This document shows, in pieces, positions 17,570 through 25,257 of a stretch of DNA of 64,000 nt. This DNA comes from JAGVDM01 sp964642315. GTDB taxonomy: Bacteria; Patescibacteriota; Gracilibacteria; Peribacterales; Peribacteraceae. A program made the translations under genes and the position numbers. The DNA lies in assembly GCA_964642315.1 (NCBI GenBank), contig CAZXOG010000003.1, positions 62,001-126,000 on the forward strand, written 5' to 3'. The stretch's first letter is position 1; the number at the start of each line of letters is the position of its first letter. The notes beneath the pieces were generated by a model that saw only the letters and a program-made list of their open reading frames with translations, had not been told where the DNA came from and searched no databases.

Positions 17570-17782
17570 ATGGCACGCAGGTGCGTCAAAACCGGCAAAC
17601 AAACTTCCTCCGGGCAGAACCGGAGCCACTCGCTCCGCGCGACCAAACGCACGTTTCGCGCGAATATCCAGAAGAAGCGCGTATGGGATCCGCAGACGAA
17701 GAAGTACAAAACCATCAAGGTTGCCGCGAGTTACCTGCGCACTCTGGCCAAGAAGCTCCAACAGGGAAAGACGGTCGTCTAG
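17570..17782 (+). CDS. rpmB: 50S ribosomal protein L28
   Basis: This is a 70-residue basic protein. The N-terminus MARRCVKTGKQTSSGQNRSH matches the L28 pattern (RRCxxTGKxPxxGNxVSH), followed by TKRTFRANIQ. Its stop TAG shares the tetranucleotide CTAG (17779-17782) with the stop of the convergent gene. It is a large-subunit component. Confidence 0.95.
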   Translation: MARRCVKTGKQTSSGQNRSHSLRATKRTFRANIQKKRVWDPQTKKYKTIKVAASYLRTLAKKLQQGKTVV

Positions 17783-18198
17783 TCCCCGTTTTCATCCCCA
17801 GGTTGCACCGGGATACGGAGCGCCTTCGTTTCGCCGAGCTGCCGTTTTTCCTCCAGCATTTTCTCTTTTGCCCTGCGTGACCGGCGTTGCTTCTGCCTGC
17901 GGATTTTGAACCGTTCGCGTGCAAGCTCGGATTCTTCTCCCTTGTGATGTTCTTCCAGTTTGAGGATCAGGAGTTCCCACGCCTCCTTCCTGTTCTGGTG
18001 CAGGCCCCGGTGGTGGTGGTACCGCACGATAATGCCCGTCGGGCGGTGCGTGAGTTCCACGCAGTTCACCGCCTTGTTCACGTTCTGCCCGCCGTGGCCG
18101 CTGCCGTGCGTGAAGCGCTCCTCAATGTCTTCTCCCTTCATTCCGATCTCCATTGCCATGCGTCGGTACTTCTCGCCGATATCTGCGGGAAAATCCAT
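17779..18198 (-). CDS. RF-1 domain protein (ArfB/mtRF-R-like peptidyl-tRNA hydrolase)
   Basis: This 139-residue protein has the catalytic GGQ loop in GSGHGGQNVNKAVNCVELTH and a long Lys/Arg-rich C-terminal helix (FKIRRQKQRRSRRAKEK). It lacks the stop-codon-recognition domains of RF1/RF2. This design is that of codon-independent rescue factors that hydrolyse peptidyl-tRNA on stalled ribosomes. The ATG at 18198 follows TACAGT (18210-18205) by exactly 6 bases. It overlaps the rpmB stop by 4 bases. Assignment to rescue rather than a paralogous role is inference. Confidence 0.85.
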   Translation of the reverse strand: MDFPADIGEKYRRMAMEIGMKGEDIEERFTHGSGHGGQNVNKAVNCVELTHRPTGIIVRYHHHRGLHQNRKEAWELLILKLEEHHKGEESELARERFKIRRQKQRRSRRAKEKMLEEKRQLGETKALRIPVQPGDENGD

Positions 18199-18246
18199 GC
18201 GCGTACTGTAGCCTGGCCATCCGGTTTCTGTACAATCCGCCTTAGT

Positions 18247-18336
18247 GGAGGGATGGCTGAGTGGTCGAAAGCGCTCGCCTCGAAAGCGAGTGGGCCCCTA
18301 CGGGTCCCGTGGGTTCGAATCCCACTCCCTCCGCCA
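18247..18336 (+). tRNA. tRNA-Ser (CGA anticodon)
   Basis: The 90-base class II tRNA has acceptor GGAGGGA/TCCCTCC, an anticodon stem CTCGC/GCGAG with loop CTCGAAA (anticodon CGA, reading UCG), a long variable arm (GGGCCCCTACGGGTCCC), a T-arm GTGGG-TTCGAAT-CCCAC and an encoded GCCA end. TACAAT at 18231-18236 is its probable -10 box. Confidence 0.97.
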
Positions 18337-18337
18337 C

Positions 18338-20584
18338 TCAATTTGCGGGCGTGCCCGGTTGGACTTGTATATGCAGCGCGTCATCCGGAAGGCAGAGCGG
18401 ATACCTCTGTCCACCTTCAACGATGTGCGGTTGCAGGGAGAGAACAGACCATGCTGGGGCCCCGGAGGGGACTGTTGCAGCGACGTCCCATACGTATGTG
18501 CCGTCCCGGTAACGCGTGCAACCGGTGATTCGTGCTTTTCCCACTTCGCCTTCTTGCGGCTGGATGATATGCACTCCGTCGCGGTGGCCTTCGCGCGCAT
18601 GGAGTTCAATGCTCGTGTCCGCGCTTGGGGGGCGGTTGCACGCAATGTGCAACGTGTATTCCCTGCCCTGCGGGACATATTGCCCTTGGCCGGGGCGCTG
18701 CGAGAGCGCGAGGATTTGGAGTTGCCCGGGATCGAGGATTTCGCGCACCGTCCTGCGGGTCTCGCCGATGACGCGGCGTGTCATTGCGAAGACTTCCGGG
18801 AGATCTTCTGGGCTGAGCCGCGAACGGAGCTGCCAGTACTGCGGGTGCTCCGTGCCGGGGGAGTTCTCTTCCCGGTCATCTTCCACCACGCTGTTCCCCG
18901 CGCTCTGCAGCGTCGTGATGGCTATGTGGGCGCGGGAACGGAACATCCAGCGCAGCACGGCTTCCACGTCGTGGCGCTCGCCATCGATCACGTGGCGGCG
19001 GAACCGTTCTTCTGTGTTCTCTTGGCCGTAGATTTCGCCGATGTAGTGGCGCCTGTTTCCCCTGCTGAGTTGCGTGAACCACACCTCGAACGCCCGGAGG
19101 TCTGCGTTATCGTCGAGGACGACGGCGGAAGAAGGGGCATCCACTGGCGATCGGTACAGCGGATCGAGTTTTCCGTCTCCCCCTGGCGCCCACTTGAATG
19201 ATTTGAATGGTCCAACGCCAAGCCATTGCTGAGTTTTCAACACGTTGGCATCCGTGTACCCCACATCCTCGATGATCCAATACATGTCCGGGAAGCGCTT
19301 GCGCAGCCGGTTGAAGATTTTCTCCTTAAGGGCGTGGAGGTATTCCCCCTCTTTCGGGCTTTTGCCGGCGGGGATGCGGTAGTACTTCCAGATCCATGCG
19401 AGGGCGTGGTCGATCCGGCGGATGTCCACCCTTCCTTCATCCTGCGCGATGGTCTCGACAATGTAGTCGATGACGCCGTCCGGATTTTCCGCGAATTTCG
19501 CGACAATGTGGCCCCATCCCTGCGGGCCGTACGGATCGCCCTCCACGTTCACGCCCGTGGTGAAGAGCGGTTTGCGGTCGCGGCCAATGTGGAAGATCCC
19601 GGGTTTCCCCTCCACGTACTGCTCACGCCAGTCACGCCAGACCTCTGGATTGCCTGGTGTGACCGCGTACGCGCGATCCTCGATGTGGTGGCCGCCGGCG
19701 TCGCGGATCGATGTCGCGTACTCCTGCCACTGATTCTTGAGTATCCATTGGGCATAGAGCAGGCGCCGGACGGCTTCTGCGAGTTGCGCGTCACTGCGCA
19801 CGAGGTCAATCGGTTTCTGCCGTGCGGTCTCTTCCGGCCATTCATCCCACCGTTTCTGGAACCTCCTGTGCAGTGCGAACGCGACTGCGTAATCGAGGAG
19901 GCGGTCATCTTCCTTGATGTGGTCCCCGCAGAATGCCTCGAATTCCGGGTTCGGCGTTCCGGCCATCATCCTGTCGTATGCGATGCCCATCGCGGCAACT
20001 TTGAATGCACGCACGTTCGCGTGGTGGTACCGGTGGTGCTCGCACATCCGTTTCTCATCACGGCGCATCTGCCTCCCGCGCTCGTTGATGAGCTTTATGA
20101 ACTCGGCGGGGAACGCCGCGAGTTCGGGGATGGCCAGCAGGTTCACGTCTTTCGGATCTTTGCCGAACATGCCCGAAAGATAGGGGCAGGCAGAGGTCTG
20201 CCGCGGACCTGAATCCACATTCGGGAGTGTCTGGATACCGGTGAACCCGCCATCTTCTATTGCTTCGAGGGCGACTGCCTTCAAATCGTCGATTGTTCCC
20301 GTTCCGAATGTATAGCGCAGGGCATATGTCCCATCGTCGTTCAGCCCCTGCGCGCGCAATGCCTCGATGCGCTCATCCGGGCAGCGTTGGCGCGATGGGA
20401 CGTACGTAGGCTCGTACACGTCGAGCACCGCGACACGATCGCCTTCGCCGGCGTCCGGACGGGGAGCACCGACTTTCGTCCAGAAAGGGGATGGCTGATC
20501 TGTTTCGAGGAGTGGGCAAGGGGGTTCGCGTTCCACTGTGGTATGAAAAGGAGGGGAGACTACTCGTTTCCCCACTGGATTCAA
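18338..20584 (-). CDS. malQ: 4-alpha-glucanotransferase (GH77, MalQ-like)
   Basis: This 748-residue enzyme disproportionates maltodextrins or glycogen fragments. GH77 landmarks appear in order: a 'gD..v..gs.dvW' equivalent around 300-316, GVNVEGDPYGPQGWGH (344-359), the nucleophile region RRIDHALAW (Asp392) and the acid/base region WIIEDVGY (Glu439). Residues 480-748 are diverged and include a probable beta-sandwich tail. There is no in-frame ATG at the 5' end; the most upstream start is TTG 20584, with GTG 20575 as an alternative. A CATAGT at 20607-20602 lies 6 bases before a four-codon mini-ORF (ATG 20595) whose stop overlaps the TTG. No glycogen synthase is nearby. Confidence 0.72.
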   Translation of the reverse strand: MNPVGKRVVSPPFHTTVEREPPCPLLETDQPSPFWTKVGAPRPDAGEGDRVAVLDVYEPTYVPSRQRCPDERIEALRAQGLNDDGTYALRYTFGTGTIDDLKAVALEAIEDGGFTGIQTLPNVDSGPRQTSACPYLSGMFGKDPKDVNLLAIPELAAFPAEFIKLINERGRQMRRDEKRMCEHHRYHHANVRAFKVAAMGIAYDRMMAGTPNPEFEAFCGDHIKEDDRLLDYAVAFALHRRFQKRWDEWPEETARQKPIDLVRSDAQLAEAVRRLLYAQWILKNQWQEYATSIRDAGGHHIEDRAYAVTPGNPEVWRDWREQYVEGKPGIFHIGRDRKPLFTTGVNVEGDPYGPQGWGHIVAKFAENPDGVIDYIVETIAQDEGRVDIRRIDHALAWIWKYYRIPAGKSPKEGEYLHALKEKIFNRLRKRFPDMYWIIEDVGYTDANVLKTQQWLGVGPFKSFKWAPGGDGKLDPLYRSPVDAPSSAVVLDDNADLRAFEVWFTQLSRGNRRHYIGEIYGQENTEERFRRHVIDGERHDVEAVLRWMFRSRAHIAITTLQSAGNSVVEDDREENSPGTEHPQYWQLRSRLSPEDLPEVFAMTRRVIGETRRTVREILDPGQLQILALSQRPGQGQYVPQGREYTLHIACNRPPSADTSIELHAREGHRDGVHIIQPQEGEVGKARITGCTRYRDGTYVWDVAATVPSGAPAWSVLSLQPHIVEGGQRYPLCLPDDALHIQVQPGTPAN

Positions 20585-20688
20585 GCTCGTGGCATTTCGT
20601 CACTATGGGGGGCAGAAACCACAGGCCTGTCAATTGCACCTTGGGTGCGGTGTCCACCGGGAAATTCGCCATGTCCGGTGAATTCACC

Positions 20689-20718
20689 TTGCGGCGGCGT
20701 TTTGCTACTGCGTAGAAT
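20689..20718 (+). promoter_or_regulatory. Promoter of the histone-fold gene
   Basis: TTGCGG (20689-20694), 18-base spacer, TAGAAT (20713-20718); predicted start near 20725 gives a leader of about 25 nt. Confidence 0.55.
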
Positions 20719-20749
20719 CGCGTCCGTTATTTCTTTTCCCCCACCATTC

Positions 20750-20920
20750 ATGAGTTACGTTGTTGCATCCAAGGTGAAGGAGCTTCTCAAGAAGCACGGG
20801 ATGATGTCCTCGGGCGACCTGCCGGAGGCCGCGAGCGCCCTGCTCGAGTCCGCCCTCAAGAAGGCAGTGGAGCGCGCCAAGGAGAACGGCCGCAAGACGG
20901 TCCGCCCTTGCGACCTCTGA
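20750..20920 (+). CDS. Bacterial histone-fold protein
   Basis: This is a 56-residue protein. The second half (KKAVERAKENGRKTVRPCDL, 37-56) reproduces the alpha-2 end/L2/alpha-3 signature of archaeal-type histones (A..A..A...GRKTV...D). The first half (VASKVKELLKKHG then SGDLPEAASALLESAL) supplies alpha-1, L1 and alpha-2. It is shorter than archaeal histones (about 66) and similar in size to single-fold bacterial histones of the Bdellovibrio/DUF1931-related type. Expected role: DNA-binding dimer shaping the nucleoid. It has its own promoter and a strong terminator, so it is monocistronic and probably highly expressed. The ATG at 20750 lacks a Shine-Dalgarno. Confidence 0.85.
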   Translation: MSYVVASKVKELLKKHGMMSSGDLPEAASALLESALKKAVERAKENGRKTVRPCDL

Positions 20921-20949
20921 TCCCCGCAGGCTTCTCATAAGCCTTTGGG

Positions 20950-20975
20950 ACGCCCCCTCACGGGGGCGTTTTTTT
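20950..20975 (+). terminator. Rho-independent terminator of the histone gene
   Basis: Stem ACGCCCCC/GGGGGCGT (20950-20957 / 20962-20969), loop TCAC, then a run of seven T. It may also serve the convergent prfB in reverse, but the T-run favours the plus strand. Confidence 0.92.
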
Positions 20976-20980
20976 GTCCG

Positions 20981-22085
20981 CTATTTCCGTGCCGATGCTT
21001 CTCCTTTGGCCAGCCGCTTGAGTTCCGCGTCGATGAATATCTGCAGGTCGCCATCCAGCACGCCGGTCGTATTGCTCGTTTCTGTATCCGTGCGCAGGTC
21101 TTTCACCATCTGGTATGGGTGCAGCACGTAGCTCCTGATCTGCTGCCCGAAATCCGCGCTCTGCGTTGCGCCTTTGAGCTCCGCTTTCGTTTCCTGCTGC
21201 TCGCGGCGTTCCTTTTCCAGGAGTTTCGCGCGGAGCATGTTCATCGCCTGCGCGCGGTTCTGGAGCTGCGAACGTTCGCTCTGGCAGGCGACGACGATCC
21301 CCGTTGGAACGTGCGTGATCCGCACGGCTGTTTCCACCTTGTTCACGTTCTGCCCGCCCGCCCCTCCGCTGCGGTAGGTATCCACTTTCAGATCTGACTG
21401 ACTGATGGCCACGTCCGTGGATTCCGGCAGCTCCGGCAACACTTCCACGAGCGCGAAGCTCGTCTGCCGCAGGTTCTTCGCGTTGAAGGGGGAAAGGCGC
21501 ACAAGGCGGTGCGTTCCCTTTTCGCACTTCAGGTTGCCGTAGGCGAATTCACCCTGCACGTGGATGGTAGCGGATTTGATGCCTGCCTCCTGGCCGTCCG
21601 TTTTCTCGATGATATCCGTCTTCCATTCCTGCCGTTCACAGTAGCGTAGGTACATTCGTATGAGCATGGAGGCCCAGTCCTGCGCCTCGGTTCCACCCGC
21701 GCCGCCGCTCACCGTGAGGTAGCAGTTTCCGGCGTCGAATTCTCCGCCCAGATAGAGCTGCGTCTCCACGCCTCTCCACCGTTCCTCCAGAGCGGCGAGT
21801 TCCTGGCGGATGCTCGCCTCATCTTCCGGCCCGCTTGTTCTGGCGAGCTCGAGGAGTGTTTCTGCGTCGGCGACAAGACTGGCCACCGGTTCCCACTGTT
21901 TCCGGAGTGCCTTGAGTTTCGTAAAGACTTCCCGCGCTTCATCCTGATTCTCCCAGATATTTGGATCCTCCGATCTCTTCGTGAGTTCGGCGATTTGCTG
22001 CGGAATTTTCCGTGCCTCAAAGAGAGTCCTTCCCCGTGTTCAGGGCCGATGCGAGTTCCGTGAGTTTCGCCAGCACGTCTTCCAC
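20981..22085 (-). CDS. prfB: Peptide chain release factor 2, programmed +1 frameshift
   Basis: RF2 terminates translation at UGA/UAA. The main frame (from 22018 downward) has the SPF tripeptide in RLSPFNAKN, which is UGA-specific, and the GGQ loop in GGAGGQNVNK. A short upstream frame reading ...KLTELASALNTGKDSL ends at CTT-TGA (22022-22017). Skipping one T puts ribosomes into the RF2 frame (EARKIPQQIAELTKR). A Shine-Dalgarno-like AAGGA precedes CTT by 4 bases, as in E. coli prfB. The N-terminal start is uncertain: GTG 22085 is the nearest candidate, with TACTGT as a possible -10 about 25 bases upstream. An RF2 gene implies UGA is a true stop in this organism. Confidence 0.9.
22017..22022 (-). 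other. prfB +1 frameshift site (CTT TGA)
   Basis: On the minus strand the slippery CTT is followed by an in-frame TGA, with AAGGA four bases upstream. The zero frame ends here and the +1 frame encodes the rest of RF2. Confidence 0.82.
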
Positions 22086-22146
22086 GAGTCGGGGGGAATG
22101 AGGCAGCCATACAGTACCGTGAGATTCGTGCCTCTGCACGAAGAAA

Positions 22147-22166
22147 GCCGCCGGGTGGCCGGCGGC
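22147..22166 (-). terminator. Terminator-like hairpin after the 37-aa peptide gene
   Basis: On the minus strand GCCGCCGG-CCAC-CCGGCGGC is followed by TTTCTT. It is a very stable 8-bp stem with a short, imperfect U-tract. It lies between the small peptide gene and prfB. Confidence 0.6.
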
Positions 22167-22205
22167 GGATGTGCTGGGCGACCAGCACGGGTGCGTTTGC
22201 CATCT

Positions 22206-22319
22206 TCATTTTCTTGTGGTGTACAGCTTGTACACCGTGGTTGCCGCTGCAGTGAGCGCAACCGCGAGTGCTGCAAGCCCGCATGGGCTTAGCAGGATCT
22301 GGGTGGCAAGTCGTAGCAT
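22206..22319 (-). CDS. 37-residue single-pass membrane peptide
   Basis: This short gene encodes a hydrophobic core (ILLSPCGLAALAVALTAAA) and a basic tail (VYKLYTTRK), a one-helix membrane peptide. The ATG at 22319 is chosen because GGAGGA (about 22331-22326) sits 7 bases upstream; an ATG at 22325 is too close. It has an AT-rich promoter (22396-22369), a leader of about 40 nt and a terminator hairpin, so it is an independent transcription unit. The codons for VYKLY form the palindrome GGTGTACA-GCT-TGTACACC (22218-22236, plus-strand reading). Function unknown. Size and composition resemble type I toxin peptides or small membrane regulators, but no antisense RNA was demonstrated. Confidence 0.7.
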   Translation of the reverse strand: MLRLATQILLSPCGLAALAVALTAAATTVYKLYTTRK

Positions 22320-22368
22320 TGCCATTCCTCCTTGCGAACGTGATGCAATGATCCGAGGAAACGCACTT

Positions 22369-22396
22369 CTTATATTAAGACATTATTTTTTGTTAA
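22369..22396 (-). promoter_or_regulatory. Promoter of the 37-aa membrane peptide gene
   Basis: On the minus strand TTAACA (22396-22391), 16-base spacer, TATAAG (22374-22369), inside the most AT-rich patch of this region. Confidence 0.6.
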
Positions 22397-22454
22397 TTGC
22401 AAATTATGGTGCGTCGTCTGATGGCCGGTTTTCTGCTATACTAAGAGGATTTCC

Positions 22455-23057
22455 ATGAATGAAAACTCCAAGTCACCGGCAGCTTCCGTCCGTGCGCACT
22501 CCGGCATCGGAAAGACGGCGCTCGGCATATTCCTCTTCTGCGGGGCGCTCACCGGCATGCTTGCGGCATCGGATGCATTCCTCCTCCCCCGTCTCACGCA
22601 AGTGGAGGTGGGGGGAGTGATTCGCGATCTCCCGGCGCTGCGCGAGTACCATGCGTCCCTCCTCGAGGATACTGCTCGTATCGAGTCTCAGCGCCGTGCG
22701 CTCATTCTGCCCGTCACCGACGAGCAGTACCGTGCGCTCATTGCCACCAAGTACACGGCATTCTCATTCCCCGATGTCGTTGCAAGGATCCGCAATATCG
22801 CAGGCCAGTTTTCCGGGGAGAACGGTCCGGCGGTCTTCCTGCACGAGATTGACCTCCGCCAGCGCAGCCGCACAGTGGAGCTGCGCGGCGAAGTGCGCGA
22901 CGTCGGGTCCCGCAGCATGACCGTGCTCGCGCAATTCACGGAGTCCCTGGGGGGTTTGCCGATGGTGCAGTCGCTCAACAATCCGCAGTTCACCCGCGAA
23001 TTCAGCGAAGGGAAAGGTTTCTTCTCCCCGTTTGTCATCCACCTTGTCCTCCGATGA
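22455..23057 (+). CDS. Membrane-anchored protein of unknown function (PilN-like layout)
   Basis: This 200-residue protein has one membrane helix (about 20-45), a short coiled region (60-85) and a C-terminal alpha/beta domain ending in hydrophobic strands. This bitopic layout is reminiscent of PilN inner-membrane assembly proteins, but no signature confirms it. TATACT (22437-22442) ends 12 bases before the ATG, with AGAGGA between. It overlaps the next gene by ATGATGA, so the two proteins are co-translated and may interact. Confidence 0.65.
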   Translation: MNENSKSPAASVRAHSGIGKTALGIFLFCGALTGMLAASDAFLLPRLTQVEVGGVIRDLPALREYHASLLEDTARIESQRRALILPVTDEQYRALIATKYTAFSFPDVVARIRNIAGQFSGENGPAVFLHEIDLRQRSRTVELRGEVRDVGSRSMTVLAQFTESLGGLPMVQSLNNPQFTREFSEGKGFFSPFVIHLVLR

Positions 23058-23911
23058 TGAAACGCCTGTTGCCTCTCACGCTGGTTCTCTGCAGCATCGC
23101 CCTCCTGGGCGAAGCCGGCGCGCTGCTCGCGAAGCACGTTCGCGTGATCGCGGATGTCCGGACGGTTTCCGTTCCGCTCGTCGCAGGGATCCCGGAGCTG
23201 GAGCACCGCCGCGCGCTCCTTTCCGAGCAGGTGGAGCTCGCGGAACTCCAGAGCTCCCTGCGTCTTGGATCGCAGGAAGAACGCGTGCGCACGTACGTAC
23301 TCCCGGCGCAGTTCGATCTTGATCGCATCGTGGCGCTCTTTGATGTTTTCAGCCTGGCGATCCCCGCGGATCCGGCGGTCGCATCGATGTCGCCGCTCAC
23401 AACGGGAGCCCCCGAACCGGCCGGCGACGGGCTTGAGGCAATGCCGATCACCGTTTCCTTTGCGGTGCACGACGATGGCATTCGCGGGCTTCTCGACCTC
23501 TTCCGCCTCTCCGGGATGCTCACGGTGGCGGATGCATTGAGTGAGGAAGAGATGGCCGCTCTCCTCGCGAGCGTGGAGGCGGAAAACCCCGCCGGTATCG
23601 TGCCGCTGGAGCAGTTCCTTTCCGCGGATTTGCTGGAGTACGCCCAGAACCCCAAACTCTGGGAGGAGCGGCTGCGCAGGTCATTCCTCCAGTCCGGCGT
23701 GCAACAGGCGATTGATACGGCTCTGCAGACGTCGCTCCTGCGCAATGCCAAGGAATTCCTCGGCGGCCGGGCGGGTTTCCTGCTTTCCGAGCAACAACTG
23801 TGGCCGCTTCCTCTCTTCACCATCGACGGAGTGCACGCGTCTCAGGGCCGTGCGCCGGGGTGGTATACCCTCACAGTGACGCTCCGGACGTACCGGCGTT
23901 CCGCCGCCTGA
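23054..23911 (+). CDS. Membrane-anchored protein of unknown function (PilO-like layout)
   Basis: This 285-residue protein has an N-terminal membrane/signal segment (about 4-26), a helical stretch (45-80) and an extracytoplasmic alpha/beta region. Together with the preceding gene it has the size order of a PilN/PilO pair, but no pil motor or pilin genes are nearby, so this is only a guess. Either ATG (23054 or 23057) could start it. Confidence 0.6.
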   Translation: MMKRLLPLTLVLCSIALLGEAGALLAKHVRVIADVRTVSVPLVAGIPELEHRRALLSEQVELAELQSSLRLGSQEERVRTYVLPAQFDLDRIVALFDVFSLAIPADPAVASMSPLTTGAPEPAGDGLEAMPITVSFAVHDDGIRGLLDLFRLSGMLTVADALSEEEMAALLASVEAENPAGIVPLEQFLSADLLEYAQNPKLWEERLRRSFLQSGVQQAIDTALQTSLLRNAKEFLGGRAGFLLSEQQLWPLPLFTIDGVHASQGRAPGWYTLTVTLRTYRRSAA

Positions 23912-23923
23912 TCCCCGTTCCTC

Positions 23924-24529
23924 TTGCCGATTTTGGCTGTATCCTGCACTATACGTAGCGGTTTATCCGTATTCCCCCTTCTGTTTCTGCGTCAACGATT
24001 CCACGGTTCCAGTGGTCTGAAACGCGAGCGCCGGCCGAAAGCGAATGAGGAAATCCGCGCGCCACGCGTGCTCCTCGTGCTCGATGAAGGCGGTGCCGAG
24101 GAACTCACGGTGGCGGATGCCCTGTCGCGCGCCCGTGCGCAGGGGACCGATCTGATCGAGGTATCCCCAAAGGCGAATCCCCCGGTTGTGAAGATCGGGG
24201 ATTTGGGGAGGTACCTGTACCAGCAGAAGAAGAAGGAACAGAAGCAGCGTGCGCACAACAAGCAGAGCGAAGTGAAGATGCTCCGCCTGGGGTTCCGCAC
24301 AGACCGCGGCGATCTGGACCGTCTTGTGGAACGGGCCCGGGAGTTTCTTGCGGAGCGGCATCTCGTGAAGTTTGTCATCCGGCTCCGCGGCCGTGAGCTC
24401 ACGAATAAGGATTACGCACGGAAAAAGCTCGGCTCGCTCGTGGAGGTGCTCGCTGATGCTGCCGAAGTTGAGCAAGAGATGCGTCCGCAGGGGAATCAGT
24501 TCAGCGTGATTCTCCGTCCCAAGCGGTAA
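23924..24529 (+). CDS. infC: Translation initiation factor IF-3
   Basis: IF-3 binds the 30S subunit and checks the start codon. The N-domain signature RPKANEEIRAP and the C-domain (RLRGRELTNKDYARKKLG) are clear. The frame contains no ATG before the conserved N-domain. The coordinates use TTG 23924, but CTG 24017 (giving KRERRPKANEEIR and 170 residues, the usual length) is more likely. A rare start codon in infC is the known basis of its autoregulation in other bacteria. The gene heads infC-rpmI-rplT. Confidence 0.93.
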   Translation: MPILAVSCTIRSGLSVFPLLFLRQRFHGSSGLKRERRPKANEEIRAPRVLLVLDEGGAEELTVADALSRARAQGTDLIEVSPKANPPVVKIGDLGRYLYQQKKKEQKQRAHNKQSEVKMLRLGFRTDRGDLDRLVERAREFLAERHLVKFVIRLRGRELTNKDYARKKLGSLVEVLADAAEVEQEMRPQGNQFSVILRPKR

Positions 24530-24550
24530 GAGATTTTCCCGTTTTTTCCT

Positions 24551-24578
24551 TTGTGCGGGCGTTTTCTGCGGCTATACT
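24551..24578 (+). promoter_or_regulatory. Internal promoter upstream of rpmI
   Basis: TTGTGC (24551-24556), 16-base spacer, TATACT (24573-24578), in the gap between infC and rpmI. The leader to ATG 24629 would be about 45 nt, long for this window. Confidence 0.6.
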
Positions 24579-24628
24579 CCGCCGCGTTCCTCCGCTCCTT
24601 TTCCGCGGGGGATGTATTCGCCTTCACC

Positions 24629-24823
24629 ATGTCCAAGCAGAAGTCACACAGCGGCGCGAAGAAGCGCATTCGCCGCACTGGCAGCGGCCGCATCGCTATG
24701 AAGCGGCACAGCCGTAACCACCTGCTTCTGCAGAAGAGCAAGCGTCAGAAGCGCCTTCCTCGCACGCTCGTCGTGCAGAAGACGGAGAATCGCAAGATCA
24801 CCGCGTTGCTCCCGCATCTCTAG
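24629..24823 (+). CDS. rpmI: 50S ribosomal protein L35
   Basis: This 64-residue basic protein has the L35 pattern KSHSGAKKRIRRTGSGRI and a Lys/Arg-rich middle. The start at 24629 gives the family N-terminus MSKQKSHSGAKKR. It lies between infC and rplT as in most bacteria. Confidence 0.96.
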   Translation: MSKQKSHSGAKKRIRRTGSGRIAMKRHSRNHLLLQKSKRQKRLPRTLVVQKTENRKITALLPHL

Positions 24824-24850
24824 AAGAACGTTTCCTTTCTCGCTTCCACC

Positions 24851-25192
24851 ATGCGCGTCAAACGAGGGATTGTCCGCCACCGCCGCCACAAGAAGATCCG
24901 CGCTCTGGCGAAAGGGTACCGCGGCATGCGGCGCTCCACGTTCCGCCACGCGAATGAGGCGGTGATGAAGGCGGGGCAGCACGCGTTCCGCGATCGCCGC
25001 CGCAAGAAGCGCCTATTCCGCGCTCTGTGGATCACGCGCCTAAGCGCAGCCGTTCGTGCATTGGGAATCTCCTACTCCCGGTTCACGAAGGCGTGCGTCA
25101 CCAAGAAAGTCGGGCTCAACCGCAAGGCCCTCTCCGAGCTCGCGATTCACGAGCCCAAAGTGTTTGAGAAGATTGTGCAGGCTGTGCGGTGA
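24851..25192 (+). CDS. rplT: 50S ribosomal protein L20
   Basis: This 113-residue protein has the L20 signature MRVKRGIVRHRRHKKIRALA and FRALWITRLSAAVRALG. It is a large-subunit assembly protein that represses rpmI-rplT in other bacteria. A dispersed hairpin element follows 5 bases after its stop. Confidence 0.97.
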   Translation: MRVKRGIVRHRRHKKIRALAKGYRGMRRSTFRHANEAVMKAGQHAFRDRRRKKRLFRALWITRLSAAVRALGISYSRFTKACVTKKVGLNRKALSELAIHEPKVFEKIVQAVR

Positions 25193-25197
25193 TATTG

Positions 25198-25230
25198 CGC
25201 GAGAGACGAACTTACAGTTTTTCTCTCGCG
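25198..25230 (+). repeat. Dispersed 3' hairpin element, copy A
   Basis: Outer stem CGCGAGAGA/TCTCTCGCG (25198-25206 / 25222-25230) encloses AACT-TAC-AGTT followed by TTTTC. It is downstream of rplT and shares its plan with copies at 43651 and 46357. It probably acts as a terminator. Confidence 0.6.
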
Positions 25231-25257
25231 AACTCTCCGTTTTTCGTATTCAAGGTT

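Noticed and set aside
19226..20212. 328-codon plus-strand frame antisense to the GH77 gene
   Set aside because: The GH77 motifs with catalytic Asp and Glu are on the minus strand; this frame has none.
21709..22284. Minus-strand frame starting beside the 37-aa peptide and running through prfB
   Set aside because: Past the first codons it is Arg/Ser-rich shadow of prfB in another frame and contains no domain.
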